A DNA stretch of 64,000 bases from Thalassovita aquimarina (lineage in GTDB: Bacteria > Pseudomonadota > Alphaproteobacteria > Rhodobacterales > Rhodobacteraceae): assembly GCF_018219815.1 (NCBI RefSeq), contig NZ_JADMKU010000001.1, positions 124,001 to 188,000 of the forward strand. Direction: 5' to 3'. The notes beneath the pieces were generated by a model. The model saw only the letters and a program-made list of their open reading frames with translations, was not told the DNA's origin and ran no database searches. Within the stretch, counting starts at the first letter, position 1; each line of letters starts with the position of its first letter. Both the position numbers and the translations under genes were made by a program. Shown one piece after another: positions 26,696 through 36,493 of this stretch.

Positions 26696-27955
26696 ATGAC
26701 CAGTTCTATTGCATTGTCGGGTCTTAACGCCGCACAGGCCGACCTGAGGACGACGTCGAACAACATCGCCAACACCAACACGTATGGTTTCCACGCCAGC
26801 CGTACCGAATTTGCGGACCTGTTCACGCGCTCGGCCTATGCCGCTTCTGGGACCGAAAGCGGTTCTGGTGTCCGGGTTCACACCGTGCGCCAGAGCTTCA
26901 AGCAGGGCCCGGTGAACCAGACCGCCAACACGCTTGACTTGGCGTTGCGCGGGCAGGGGTTTTTCACCATCAGCGACGCGGTGTCGGACGGCAACCTGAG
27001 CTATACCCGGGCTGGTGCTTTCGGCGTGGATTCCGAAGGTTACCTGGTGAACGCCTCGGGCGGCTACCTGCAGGGCTACCCGACCAACAGCGATGGCAGC
27101 ATCTCGAACGAATTGTCGCTGCAGCGGATGCGGATCCCGCCGACCAATGGCGAGCCGAAGGCTACAACCGCGGTCGATCTGTCGGTGAACTTGCCGTTCG
27201 GCGCCGAAGGGGCCGGCAACCAGGATGCGGTGCCGCCGAGCAACGCCTTCGACCCCGCCGACGACACCACCTTTGCCGCCGAGGCCGCGGTGAACGTCTG
27301 GAACGATCTGGGCGAAGCGGTCCCGGCGAAGGTTTTCTTCATTCAGGTTCAGGAACCCACCGCGGCCGATCCCTCCACCATCTATGAAATGCGGATGGAA
27401 GTGGATGGCGAGGTCCTGACCACCACGCCTGCGACCGCCGCGCAGATCAACTTCGACGAATACGGCACCCCCACCACAGCCATCGCGCCGATGGCGTTTT
27501 CCAGCACCAGCTGGAATCTCAACCTCGACCTGACCGATACCGAGATGAGCAACGAGAGCTTCGAGGTGTTGGCCAGTACCCATGACGGCGAGCGTCCGCG
27601 CGGCCTGTCGGGTCTGGAATTCGGCGACGATGGCGTGGTCTGGGCGTCCTATGCGGGCAACAATTCGATTTCGCTGGGACAACTGGCGATCGCCAACTTC
27701 CCCAACGCGCAGGGGCTCAAGCAGCTTGGTGAATCCAGCTATTCCCAGACCGTTGAATCAGGCGCGGCGCTGATGGGGCAGGCGGGGTCCGACGGGTTCG
27801 GCAAGATCGAATCCGGCGCTCTGGAAATGTCGAACGTGGACCTGACCTCGGAACTGGTGAACCTGATCTCCGCGCAGCGGAACTATCAGGCATCGGCCAA
27901 GGCACTGGAAACCTCGAATTCGGTAACCCAGACCATCATGAACATCCGTTCCTAA
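26696..27955 (+). CDS. flgE: FlgE, hook protein
   Basis: A 419-residue protein with the N-terminal ALSGLNAAQADLRTTSNNIAN motif and LDLALRGQGFFTI. It ends with LVNLISAQRNYQASAKALETS, the conserved C-terminal hook helix. It forms the universal joint between rod and filament. AGAGGA precedes the start, 39 bases after flgD. Confidence 0.97.
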   Translation: MTSSIALSGLNAAQADLRTTSNNIANTNTYGFHASRTEFADLFTRSAYAASGTESGSGVRVHTVRQSFKQGPVNQTANTLDLALRGQGFFTISDAVSDGNLSYTRAGAFGVDSEGYLVNASGGYLQGYPTNSDGSISNELSLQRMRIPPTNGEPKATTAVDLSVNLPFGAEGAGNQDAVPPSNAFDPADDTTFAAEAAVNVWNDLGEAVPAKVFFIQVQEPTAADPSTIYEMRMEVDGEVLTTTPATAAQINFDEYGTPTTAIAPMAFSSTSWNLNLDLTDTEMSNESFEVLASTHDGERPRGLSGLEFGDDGVVWASYAGNNSISLGQLAIANFPNAQGLKQLGESSYSQTVESGAALMGQAGSDGFGKIESGALEMSNVDLTSELVNLISAQRNYQASAKALETSNSVTQTIMNIRS

Positions 27956-27978
27956 TCCGGTAACGCCAGGCTGATCCC

Positions 27979-28746
27979 ATGGACCGTATGATCTACACGG
28001 CGCTGAACGCCCTCACCAACCAGAGGGACCAGCGCGTCACGCAAGCGCAGAACTTGGCCAACCAGAACGTCCCGGGCTACCGCCGGGACCTCAACAACGA
28101 TGGTAAAGCCTTTTTTGCGGATGCGCTGAATACGGAAATGGTGCGTGCCTTCCAGACAGAAACGGGGCCGGCCGGGTTTTCCGAGGAATCCGGCCCCCTG
28201 CAACAGACCGGCGAAGCGCTCGACATCGCCGTGATCGACGATGGTTACTTCTATGTCCGGCCCGACGGGATCGGCGACCCGGCGCTGTCGCGGCGCGGCG
28301 ACATGCGCCGGATGGCGGATGGCACGCTGGCCAATGGGGCGGGCGACATGTTGCTTGATGTCAACATGAATCCGATCCAGGTGCCGGTTTACCGGGAAAT
28401 CCAGATCACCGATATCGGTGAAATCTGGGTTGATCCGATCGATGCCGATCCCAATGAACCGCCACTTTTGGTTGGCACACTGGCGAGCGTCATTCCCACT
28501 CCGGATCAAAAGTTGCTGAAGGGCGCTGACGGCCAGATCCGCAGCCCCGACGGCACCGTTCCGCCGCCCAACCAACTGGCCAAGCTGTCGCAGGGCGTGC
28601 TGGAAGGCAGCAACGTGAACACGGTCGAGGAACTGGTCAATTCGATCGAGATGCAACGCAGTTTCGAACTGGGCATCCGCATGGTGTCCACCGCCAGCAA
28701 GATCGACGAAGCGGGCGCGCGCCTGCTGCGCAGTCCCGACGCGTGA
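27979..28746 (+). CDS. flgF: FlgF, proximal rod protein
   Basis: A 255-residue rod protein starting MDRMIYTALNALTNQRDQR, with QNLANQNVPGYRRD and LDIAVIDDGYF. The C-terminal helix reads EELVNSIEMQRSFELG. It closes the flgBCDEF group; flgG then has its own sigma-54 promoter in the 96-base gap. Confidence 0.93.
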   Translation: MDRMIYTALNALTNQRDQRVTQAQNLANQNVPGYRRDLNNDGKAFFADALNTEMVRAFQTETGPAGFSEESGPLQQTGEALDIAVIDDGYFYVRPDGIGDPALSRRGDMRRMADGTLANGAGDMLLDVNMNPIQVPVYREIQITDIGEIWVDPIDADPNEPPLLVGTLASVIPTPDQKLLKGADGQIRSPDGTVPPPNQLAKLSQGVLEGSNVNTVEELVNSIEMQRSFELGIRMVSTASKIDEAGARLLRSPDA

Positions 28747-28779
28747 TGCGCGTCACTTAAATACGCCTGCAATCCTGCT

Positions 28780-28795
28780 TGGCACGGCACTTGCA
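28780..28795 (+). promoter_or_regulatory. sigma-54 promoter of the flgG operon
   Basis: TGGCACGGCACTTGCA, an exact match to the -24/-12 consensus. The predicted start near 28,807 leaves a 36-base leader to flgG. Confidence 0.88.
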
Positions 28796-28842
28796 CCTGT
28801 AATGGCAACACAGGTCAGAAAGCCGCCCAAAGGAGGATTGGC

Positions 28843-29631
28843 ATGTCAACCAATGCAATGCACGTGGCCAAGACAGGCCTCAACGCCCAGCAATCGCGGA
28901 TTCAGGTGATTTCGAACAACCTGGCGAACGTGAACACCACCGGGTTCAAGCGCGACCGGGCGAATTTCGAAACGCTGCTGTATCAGACGTTCCGTCCGGC
29001 AGGGGCGCAAACGTCGGAAACCACCAACCTGACGGCAGGGTCCGAAGTCGGTACCGGCGTGCGCATGGTCAATACGGAAAAGATTTTCCAGCAGGGTCCG
29101 CTGATCCAGACCGACAACGCGATGGATCTCATGATCGAAGGCGACGGGTTCTTCCAGGTCCTGCTGCCGGACGGACAGATTGGATATACACGCAACGGCA
29201 CCTTCGGACGCAATGCCGAGGGCTTTCTGACCACCGCCAGCGGATATTCCGTCCAACCGGAAATCCTGATCCCCGAGGACGCCACGGATATCAATATTTC
29301 CCAAGACGGCATCATCAGCGTCACCCAGCCGGGCAACCCCGAGCCACAGGAAATCGGTCAATTGACCCTGGCCCGTTTCGTCAATCCGCGCGGGCTGACC
29401 CCGATCGGCGAAAACTTTTCCGTCGAAACCCAGGCCAGCGGCCCGGCGGTCGTCACCGCCCCGATGAACGAAGGCACCGGCAAGCTGATCCAGGGAGCGC
29501 TCGAGGCGTCGAACGTGAACGTGGTGCAGGAACTGGTGGAAATGATCGAGGCGCAGCGTGCCTACGAGGTGAACTCGAAGTCGATCTCGGCCACCGACGA
29601 GATGCTGCGGTTCCTGTCCAACAAGCTGTAA
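28843..29631 (+). CDS. flgG: FlgG, distal rod protein
   Basis: A 262-residue protein with AKTGLNAQQSRIQVISNNLAN near the N-terminus, LMIEGDGFFQV in the middle and VQELVEMIEAQRAYEVNSK at the C-terminus, the standard FlgG layout and length. It builds the distal rod that passes through the P and L rings. First gene of a run flgG-H-I-J-K-L-sltF. Confidence 0.97.
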   Translation: MSTNAMHVAKTGLNAQQSRIQVISNNLANVNTTGFKRDRANFETLLYQTFRPAGAQTSETTNLTAGSEVGTGVRMVNTEKIFQQGPLIQTDNAMDLMIEGDGFFQVLLPDGQIGYTRNGTFGRNAEGFLTTASGYSVQPEILIPEDATDINISQDGIISVTQPGNPEPQEIGQLTLARFVNPRGLTPIGENFSVETQASGPAVVTAPMNEGTGKLIQGALEASNVNVVQELVEMIEAQRAYEVNSKSISATDEMLRFLSNKL

Positions 29632-29643
29632 GGAGAGACGGCA

Positions 29644-30318
29644 ATGAAAATCACCAAGGTCCTGGCCCTGCTTTCCGTTCCCGCCGCGATGGCCGTGTCG
29701 GGCTGCAGTACCGAAATGGAGGCGGCGGCCTCGGCGGACTGGGAGCCGGTTTATCAGGAACCGGCGCCGCAGACGACCAGCCGGATGGCCAGCGGGGCGA
29801 TCTTTTCGGGTGGCCAGATGGGGCTGTTCGCGACCGACCGCCGCGCCGCGCAGGTCGGCGATATCCTGACCGTGGTGCTGAAGGAAAAATTCGCCGCCAG
29901 CAAGGCGCAGGTTGCTTCGACCTCGAAAAAGGACCGCTTCGCGCTGAACCTGCCGACCGCGATTACCGGCAACTTCGACAGCGACGGCCTGTCGGCCGGG
30001 ACCGAGCGGACGTTCAACGGCAACGGCCGTGCCTCCCAGTCGAATTCATTGACCGGGCGGATGTCCGTGACCGTCGTGCGATTGATGCCCGGCGGCAACC
30101 TGGAAGTGCTGGGGCAGAAGAAGCTGACCCTGAACAATGGTGATGAATACGTCCGCATTCGCGGTGTCGTGCGCCCGGCTGATATCAGCGCCGACAACAC
30201 GGTGGATTCGGATCGTCTTGCCAATGCCGAAATCAAGTATGTCGGCGCCGGCGACGTTGCCGCCAGCGGCAAGAAGGGCTGGCTGCGGCGCGGCTTCGAC
30301 GCCGTTTCGCCGTTCTGA
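29644..30318 (+). CDS. flgH: FlgH, L-ring lipoprotein
   Basis: A 224-residue outer-membrane lipoprotein. A lipobox reading VSGCS gives a predicted lipidated Cys at residue 21. The FlgH signature includes [20 protein letters not shown], and the protein shows [26 protein letters not shown]. It assembles the L ring around the rod. Confidence 0.97.
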   Translation: MKITKVLALLSVPAAMAVSGCSTEMEAAASADWEPVYQEPAPQTTSRMASGAIFSGGQMGLFATDRRAAQVGDILTVVLKEKFAASKAQVASTSKKDRFALNLPTAITGNFDSDGLSAGTERTFNGNGRASQSNSLTGRMSVTVVRLMPGGNLEVLGQKKLTLNNGDEYVRIRGVVRPADISADNTVDSDRLANAEIKYVGAGDVAASGKKGWLRRGFDAVSPF

Positions 30319-30337
30319 TCCAGAAGAGGTATCCGCG

Positions 30338-31483
30338 ATGACAAGCCACCCGATGACGCGCAAGCTGATCGCCGCCCTGATGACCATGGTCTGCATCTTC
30401 GCGGGCGCGGTCATGGCACAGGCCGACCGGATCAAGGATCTGGCCTCGGTCGCGGGGGTGCGCAGCAATGCGCTGGTGGGCTACGGGCTGGTGATGGGAC
30501 TTGCCGGGACCGGCGATGGCGGGTCGCGGCTGACCCAGCAGTCGATGCAATCGCTGATCTCGCGCCTGGGCCTTGATACCGATCCCGGCGATCTGGATAC
30601 CAAGAACGTGGCCGCGGTGATGGTCACCGCCGACATGCCGGCTTTCATCAAGCCGGGCCAGTCGCTGGACGTCACCGTGTCGACCGCCGGCCGCGCGAAA
30701 TCGCTGAAGGGCGGCACGCTGTTGATGACGCCGCTGATGGGCGCCGATGGCGAGGTTTATGCCATCGCGCAGGGCAACCTGGTGGTTGGCGGTCTCGGGG
30801 TCGAAGCCGGGGATGGGTCTTCGTTGATGGTCAATGTTCCTACCGTCGGCCGGGTGCCGGGCGGGGCAACCATCGAACGGATGGTCGAAACGCCGTTCCT
30901 GGAATCGGAATACCTTGTGCTGAACCTGCATCGCGGCGATTTCAGCACCGCCTCGGCCGTCGTTGACGCGATCGACGACATGTTCGGCAAGGGCGTCGCG
31001 GTGGCGCTAGACGGTACCTCGGTACGGGTGCGTGCGCCGGCCGACCCGGCGCAGCGCGTGTCCTTCATGGGGTTGCTGGAAAATATCGAAGTGGTGCCGG
31101 CCGAAGCGGCGGCGCAGGTGATCGTAAACGCCCGCACCGGCACCGTGGTAATCGGCGGCTCGGTCCGGGTGACGCCCTCGGCAGTCAGCCACGGATCGCT
31201 GACCGTGCGGGTGAACGAGGATTTCAACGTCGATCAGGGCGCGACGGTGATCGGCGGCAATGGTGAAATCATTGTGGCCCCCGGCGAACCGGTGGTGACC
31301 CCGGATTCCCAGATCTCGGTGAGCGAGGAAACCAATCCCGCTTTCGTCTTCGATCCCGGTGTGTCGTTGTCTTCGCTGGTCGATGCAATCAACGCGGTGG
31401 GCGCCAGCCCGGCCGATCTGGTGGCGATCCTCGAGGCGCTGCACCGGGCCGGGTCGCTGCGCGCAGAACTTATCATTATCTGA
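30338..31483 (+). CDS. flgI: FlgI, P-ring protein
   Basis: A 381-residue periplasmic protein with a signal peptide (about residues 1-27, ending VMAQA). [20 protein letters not shown] and LVVGLAGTGD-like sequence follow, typical of FlgI. It ends [18 protein letters not shown]. Longer in-frame starts inside flgH are ignored because this ATG gives a clean signal peptide and follows AGAGG. Confidence 0.97.
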   Translation: MTSHPMTRKLIAALMTMVCIFAGAVMAQADRIKDLASVAGVRSNALVGYGLVMGLAGTGDGGSRLTQQSMQSLISRLGLDTDPGDLDTKNVAAVMVTADMPAFIKPGQSLDVTVSTAGRAKSLKGGTLLMTPLMGADGEVYAIAQGNLVVGGLGVEAGDGSSLMVNVPTVGRVPGGATIERMVETPFLESEYLVLNLHRGDFSTASAVVDAIDDMFGKGVAVALDGTSVRVRAPADPAQRVSFMGLLENIEVVPAEAAAQVIVNARTGTVVIGGSVRVTPSAVSHGSLTVRVNEDFNVDQGATVIGGNGEIIVAPGEPVVTPDSQISVSEETNPAFVFDPGVSLSSLVDAINAVGASPADLVAILEALHRAGSLRAELIII

Positions 31484-31495
31484 GGAGCCCTTGTC

Positions 31496-31828
31496 ATGAC
31501 GCAGCCGCTTTCTCTGAACACGTCGCTTCCGGGGCTTCAAAAACCGGCGCAATCGGATGCCAGGCCCGCCGAGCCGAGCCGCGACATGGCGCGCATGCAG
31601 CAGGCCGCCGAAGGCTTCGAGGGCCTGTTCTTGCAGCAGATGATGAAGGCGGGGCGGGCGGCGTCGCTGGGCGACGACCTGCTTGGCGGGACCGGGACCG
31701 AGCGGATGCAGGACATGCTCGACACCACGCTGACCGAAACCGCGTCCGGCCGTGCCGGGCTGGGGCTGGCGGATGCGATCGTGCGCCAGTTCACCCCCTT
31801 CGTGAAAGACAAGGCGGGTAACGCATGA
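31496..31828 (+). CDS. flgJ: FlgJ, rod-binding domain only
   Basis: A 110-residue protein matching only the N-terminal rod-scaffold domain of FlgJ (AEGFEGLFLQQMMKA, then RMQDMLDTTLTE). The muramidase domain present in enteric FlgJ is absent. In R. sphaeroides the same split exists and the separate SltF enzyme supplies the activity; the sltF gene is four kb downstream here. Overlaps flgK by four bases. Confidence 0.9.
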   Translation: MTQPLSLNTSLPGLQKPAQSDARPAEPSRDMARMQQAAEGFEGLFLQQMMKAGRAASLGDDLLGGTGTERMQDMLDTTLTETASGRAGLGLADAIVRQFTPFVKDKAGNA

Positions 31829-34152
31829 GCGATTTCCTCAACATCGCCAAATCCGGCATGGTGGCCAGCCGCGTGGCTTTGACCACCACCAGTGAAAACG
31901 TCGCCAATGCCAATACCGAGGGGTATTCACGCCGCGAGGTCATCACCAGCGAAGTGTCCGGCAGCGCCGGCAATCCGCTGTTCAGCGCGATCAACGGCAA
32001 CGGGGTGATGATCGAGGACGTGCGCCGTGCCTTCGATGCACTGGTGGCCGGCGAAGTGCGCCGGACCGTTTCGGCGCTGTCTTCGTCGGAAACGATGGTG
32101 CCGGCGCTGGAGCAGCTGGAAAACCGGATGCTGCCCGAAGCGGGGGGGATCAAGGAAACCCTGGCCGATTTCTTCGACGCGGTCGAAGGTCTGGCCGGCA
32201 CGCCCGATGACAACGGGTTGCGCAGCGTGTTACTCAATACCGGTGAATCCTTTGCCGGCGCGGTGGCCGACATGGCCGACAACATCAACGATCTGGCCAC
32301 CTATCTGCAGGGGCAGGGGGAACAGGTGGTGGACCGGGTCAACGGCATCCTGAAGGAATTGCACCGGCTGCAGGAACAGATCGGCGTGTCCACGGTGCCG
32401 GGGGCCAACAATTCGGTGATGGACCGGCGCGATCAGTTGCTGACCGACCTTTCCAAGCTGGTCGAAGTCCAGGTCGAATATGGCGAAATGGGCACGGCGA
32501 CCGTTACCTTGGGCAATGTGCCCGGCGGTCCGACACTGCTGGATGCCAATGGTCCGGCGCGGGTGTCGATGAACAGCGGCCTGGCCCTGGTCGTGCGTCC
32601 GGCCACCGCCGCAAGCGCGCCGGATGAAACCCAGACCCGCGCGGCTACCGGCGGCCGTCTGCACGGTCTGGCCAGTGCCCTTGGCGCGGTCACTGCCACC
32701 TTGGACGATCTGAATGACTGGGCCGTGGCGCTGACCGAGGAAATGAACGCGGTGCACATGGCGTCGCGCGACGAAAACGGCGATCCCGGAACCCGGCTCT
32801 TTTCGCTCAACGGCTGGGAGGCGGAACCGGCCCCGGCCAACCGTGGCACCTCGATCGTGAGCACCACCGAGGTTCTGGGCGAAACGCCGCCCGATGGCGA
32901 TATCAAGCTGGTGCGGGACGAAGCCGCGGGCCTGTGGCAGGCCTTTGACGAAACCGGAGCCCTGCTGGGCAGCGGCACCAACCAGGTCGTATTGCCCGGC
33001 GTGGTCATCGACCTGAACGGCCCCCCGGCCGAAGGCGACGTGATCAACCTCAGGGCCACGCATGGACAGGCGCAGAACATGCGTTTCCTGCTGCAAGATG
33101 CCGGGCAGATCGCGACCGGTGGAGGCATGACGGTGGTGGCCTCGGCGGCGAATGCCGGCGATGCCGAGCTGACCGTCGCCAGCGCCGATATCGGCAGCAC
33201 CGGTTTGCCGCTGATGTCCGACATCCTGCCCGGGGATGGCAGTTCCACGACCCTGATTTCCGACGGTGTCGTGGGGGTGATCCCCGCCAGCGCCAGCGAA
33301 TTGACGCTGGCCAGTCTCAGCACCGGCGGCACCCCGTCCGACATCATGATCTTCACCCGCGAAGGCACCCAGATCGCCGGTCCCGCACTGACCGCGGCCG
33401 AAGCGGCGGCGCTGATGACCACCGCCAACGGGTTCGCATCGGGCGCGATCTATGACGGCACGCTGAGCGGGCAGGCGGACAATTATCTTGGCACGCAGTT
33501 GTCCACCGACGGCAGCAGCGCTGATGCGCAGTGGTTGCGTTTGACCGACCTGCCTTACGAGGATCTGATCGTGGTGGCGGGGCCGGGCGATCTGGAGATC
33601 GGCGGCAACATCACCGCGGGCGACGGCACCGAACCCGATGACCGTTCGGTCCGGCTGGAAGTGATCGACGCGGCCACCGGCGAGGTGGAGCTGACCGATC
33701 AGGCCACCGGCCACCGGCTGGGCGGCGGCATCCTGGATGCCGACGGCAATGTCGAGATCGCCGGGTTCAGCCTGACCCTGAGCGGCGGCACGATCCAGAA
33801 CGGCGACCTCTACGATGTTGGCGCCACCACCAGCGGCAGCGGCGATGCCCGCGGCCTCAACGCGCTGGTGGCGCTGCGGATCCGCGACACCGAAACCGGG
33901 ATTGGCGGCTACGACGCGAAGTTCACCGAGTTGCGCACCGAGGTCGGTGGCATGCTGGCGGCGGTGCAGACCAAGGAAGAGGTGGACCGCGCCCGCTATG
34001 AATCTGCTGAAATCGCGCAATCGGCTGCGTCCGGGGTCGATCTCGATTCCGAAGCGGCCAACCTGATGAAATACCAGCAGGCCTATCAGGCCAATGCCCG
34101 GGTGATGTCGGTGGCGCGCGATATCTTCTCGACTCTAATCAATAGCCTCTGA
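31825..34152 (+). CDS. flgK: FlgK, hook-filament junction protein 1
   Basis: A 775-residue protein, longer than the roughly 550 residues of enteric FlgK because of an enlarged central region (about residues 330-680). The N-terminus has IAKSGMVASRVALTTTSEN and VANANTEGYSRRE. The C-terminus has GVDLDSEAANLMKYQQAYQ, the conserved junction helix. It joins hook to filament with FlgL. Confidence 0.95.
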   Translation: MSDFLNIAKSGMVASRVALTTTSENVANANTEGYSRREVITSEVSGSAGNPLFSAINGNGVMIEDVRRAFDALVAGEVRRTVSALSSSETMVPALEQLENRMLPEAGGIKETLADFFDAVEGLAGTPDDNGLRSVLLNTGESFAGAVADMADNINDLATYLQGQGEQVVDRVNGILKELHRLQEQIGVSTVPGANNSVMDRRDQLLTDLSKLVEVQVEYGEMGTATVTLGNVPGGPTLLDANGPARVSMNSGLALVVRPATAASAPDETQTRAATGGRLHGLASALGAVTATLDDLNDWAVALTEEMNAVHMASRDENGDPGTRLFSLNGWEAEPAPANRGTSIVSTTEVLGETPPDGDIKLVRDEAAGLWQAFDETGALLGSGTNQVVLPGVVIDLNGPPAEGDVINLRATHGQAQNMRFLLQDAGQIATGGGMTVVASAANAGDAELTVASADIGSTGLPLMSDILPGDGSSTTLISDGVVGVIPASASELTLASLSTGGTPSDIMIFTREGTQIAGPALTAAEAAALMTTANGFASGAIYDGTLSGQADNYLGTQLSTDGSSADAQWLRLTDLPYEDLIVVAGPGDLEIGGNITAGDGTEPDDRSVRLEVIDAATGEVELTDQATGHRLGGGILDADGNVEIAGFSLTLSGGTIQNGDLYDVGATTSGSGDARGLNALVALRIRDTETGIGGYDAKFTELRTEVGGMLAAVQTKEEVDRARYESAEIAQSAASGVDLDSEAANLMKYQQAYQANARVMSVARDIFSTLINSL

Positions 34153-34160
34153 GGTGAAAC

Positions 34161-35435
34161 ATGACGATCGGGACTTCTCTTCAACACAGCCTCGCCCAGA
34201 AGCATTTCACCCGGCTGGATACGGAAATTTCCAGCCTACAGTCGCAGATCTCCTCGGGTAAGGCGGATCCCCGCTCCTCGGTCGATCCTGTGCGCGCGCT
34301 AAACATGTCGGCGGCGCAGGACCAGAAAAGCCTGCTGGAACAGTTCAGCCTGAACCTCGAAACCATTGACCGGCGGCTGAGCCTGTCGGACACGATGCTG
34401 GGCGAGGTCGGAAACATCCTGAACCGGTTTTCCGAAATTGCCATTCGTGGCGCCACCGCGTCGGTAACCGATTCCGAACGCGAAGCGCTGCGGATCGAAG
34501 CGGTCGAACTGCGTGACAACCTCGTGCGTCTGGCCCAGGCCCGCGACGACACCGGCCGGGCGCTGTTCGGCGGCTACCAGACCCAAGGCGATGCCTTTTC
34601 CGACGATGGGGTCAATGTGGAATATGTCGGCGATACCGGCCGGCATACGCTGCGGGTGTCAGAAAACACCATGCTGGCGACGTCGCTGCACGGGCAGGAA
34701 GTTTTCATGGAGATCGAAACCGGCGGTCCAGGCGGGACCGAGACCCGTGACATATTCTCGATCGTCGAAGACACGCTGAACACGCTTACACTGGGCGGCG
34801 GATCGCGGATCGTCGCCGCCGGGGCCGCGGATGAGCTGCGGTTCCAGCCGAACGGGGCGGCCGGGCAATACACCATGACCATCGAAGGTCCGTCGGGAAG
34901 CGCGACCATCACCGCGCCCTACATGGCCAGTTCCCCCGACGCGTTGCGCGACGCGATCAACGCGGCCAGCGCGACCACCGGGGTCAGTGCTGTGATCGAT
35001 CCCACGGATCCGACCGCGCTGCGGCTCAGCGGCGCGGGCGATATAAACCTGTCAAACCTGCAGATCGAAGGCGGCGGGGCGCGGCAGACCAAGCAGGTCA
35101 GCATCGTTCCGATGACCGGCGGGGTCGAGGGCGACCACATGGTTCTGGTTCCCGAAAGCATGTCGTCCAGCGCCCAGATCGACGCGATCAAGAACGCCAT
35201 CGAACATATCGCGGACCAGCGCGCCGAAGTCGGTGCGATCCAGCAGGTCGGCGAACGTCAGAGCAGCGCGCTCGACAACCGGATCGAAATGGTGGAACGC
35301 GCGCTTGCCGGTTACGAAGGGCTGGATATCGCCGCCGCGCTTACCGAGTTGCAGGCGTTGATGATGAACCGCGAAGCGGCGCAACAGACCTATGCCAAGA
35401 TCTCGGGCAGGACACTTTTCGATTTTCTGGGGTGA
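34161..35435 (+). CDS. flgL: FlgL, hook-filament junction protein 3
   Basis: A 424-residue flagellin-related protein. The N-terminal helix contains LDTEISSLQSQISSGK. The C-terminus has AALTELQALMMNREAAQQTYAKI and ends GRTLFDFLG. A single flagellin IN-type motif (LRDAINAASATTGVSA) sits in the central domain. Position after flgK confirms the call. Confidence 0.94.
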   Translation: MTIGTSLQHSLAQKHFTRLDTEISSLQSQISSGKADPRSSVDPVRALNMSAAQDQKSLLEQFSLNLETIDRRLSLSDTMLGEVGNILNRFSEIAIRGATASVTDSEREALRIEAVELRDNLVRLAQARDDTGRALFGGYQTQGDAFSDDGVNVEYVGDTGRHTLRVSENTMLATSLHGQEVFMEIETGGPGGTETRDIFSIVEDTLNTLTLGGGSRIVAAGAADELRFQPNGAAGQYTMTIEGPSGSATITAPYMASSPDALRDAINAASATTGVSAVIDPTDPTALRLSGAGDINLSNLQIEGGGARQTKQVSIVPMTGGVEGDHMVLVPESMSSSAQIDAIKNAIEHIADQRAEVGAIQQVGERQSSALDNRIEMVERALAGYEGLDIAAALTELQALMMNREAAQQTYAKISGRTLFDFLG

Positions 35436-36328
35436 TGATGGGTAAGCGGTACATGTGCGGTACTGTGGCTGCATCGGTACGCAGCGTCGGCCTCGCAATC
35501 GTCCTGGCGCTCGTCGCTCTGGCCGGGCCGCCCACCTGGGCCAGTACGGTCGATTGCGAGGCCATAGCCGCCAAAACAGCGGCGCGGCATGGGCTGCCGC
35601 GCGATCTGATGCCGGCAATTTCACGGGTTGAAACGGGATTGAAACAGGGCGACAGGGGCGTGCGTGCCTGGCCCTGGACGTTGAACGTGCAGGGGCAGGG
35701 GTTCTATTTCCCGACCCGCGAAGCGGCGCTCAAGAAGCTGCGCGAGGTTCTCGCCAGCGGCGTGACAAATGTCGATGTCGGCTGCATGCAGATCAATTAC
35801 CGTTGGCACAGCGGGAACTTCGCCTCGATCGAAGAGATGATGTCGCCCGAGGCCAATACCGACTACGCCGCGAAATTCCTCACCCGGCTGAAGGACCGCC
35901 ACGGCAGCTGGGAGGCGGCAACCCGTCATTACCATTCCGCCGACGGCGAGCGTGGCGAGGCCTATCTGGGCCGGGTCCGGCGCGTGGTCGCTAAACTGCC
36001 GCAGCAGCAACCGTCCTTCGTGGCTTCCACCGCCGGCTGGTCGCCGCGATCGGCCGGCCCGGGCGAGGCGCAGCCGCAGCGCCGGCAGGCGGTGGTCAGG
36101 CAACCTCATGGGGTGTTGGCGCTTGCCGGCACGCCGCTGATAGATGTCGCCGTATCGGGCGGGCAGGGCGGGTATGCCTATCTGCCAGAAAGCCCGCTTC
36201 CGAAAGTCGACGCTGTCCGCCTGAAACGGCAACCGCGGCTGCCGCGCCGGTCGGGACGGGCGGCGGCGGATCGTCAGGATCTCGTCGCCCAGTTGCGGGC
36301 GGAGTTCGCATCGGCGGTGTCGCAGTAA
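35435..36328 (+). CDS. sltF: SltF-like flagellar lytic transglycosylase
   Basis: A 297-residue exported protein with a signal peptide ending near ASTVDC. A Slt/GEWL-type lysozyme domain follows: the probable catalytic Glu is in ISRVETGLKQ, and VGCMQINYRWH plus ATRHYHSADG are conserved family segments. The C-terminal 100 residues are basic and Pro/Arg rich; in R. sphaeroides SltF the C-terminus contacts FlgJ. It opens peptidoglycan for the rod. The start overlaps the flgL stop (TGATG). Confidence 0.88.
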   Translation: MMGKRYMCGTVAASVRSVGLAIVLALVALAGPPTWASTVDCEAIAAKTAARHGLPRDLMPAISRVETGLKQGDRGVRAWPWTLNVQGQGFYFPTREAALKKLREVLASGVTNVDVGCMQINYRWHSGNFASIEEMMSPEANTDYAAKFLTRLKDRHGSWEAATRHYHSADGERGEAYLGRVRRVVAKLPQQQPSFVASTAGWSPRSAGPGEAQPQRRQAVVRQPHGVLALAGTPLIDVAVSGGQGGYAYLPESPLPKVDAVRLKRQPRLPRRSGRAAADRQDLVAQLRAEFASAVSQ

Positions 36329-36341
36329 AACCCTGAAAGCA

Positions 36342-36353
36342 ATACTAAAGTAT
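36342..36353. promoter_or_regulatory. ATACTAAAGTAT palindrome upstream of fleQ
   Basis: Five-base arms around AA. The same 12 bases occur within a longer palindrome upstream of the NarL-type regulator at 56,302-56,317. The arrangement, two inverted half-sites around two bases, is like NarL-family sites. Candidate operator for fleQ. Confidence 0.5.
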
Positions 36354-36362
36354 ATATTCACA

Positions 36363-36372
36363 CCCTTAAGGG
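36363..36372. promoter_or_regulatory. CCCTTAAGGG palindrome upstream of fleQ
   Basis: A perfect ten-base palindrome ten bases after the ATACTAAAGTAT site and 121 bases before the fleQ start. A second regulator site or half of a compound operator; function unknown. Confidence 0.35.
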
Positions 36373-36493
36373 ATCGTTTTGCTAACATCCGAGAGGTGGC
36401 GCATATGTCGGCATTTTGACTACGCTGTGGCGAAAGATGACGCGTCATGAAATCGATCGGGGCGACGTCGAAAAAAACAGCGAGGGACACAGA

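Noticed and set aside
36403-36418. Four-codon reading frame and a TATGTCGG motif shared with the fleT upstream region
   Set aside because: The octamer also occurs inside several coding regions here, and a four-codon frame near GAGAGG can arise by chance.
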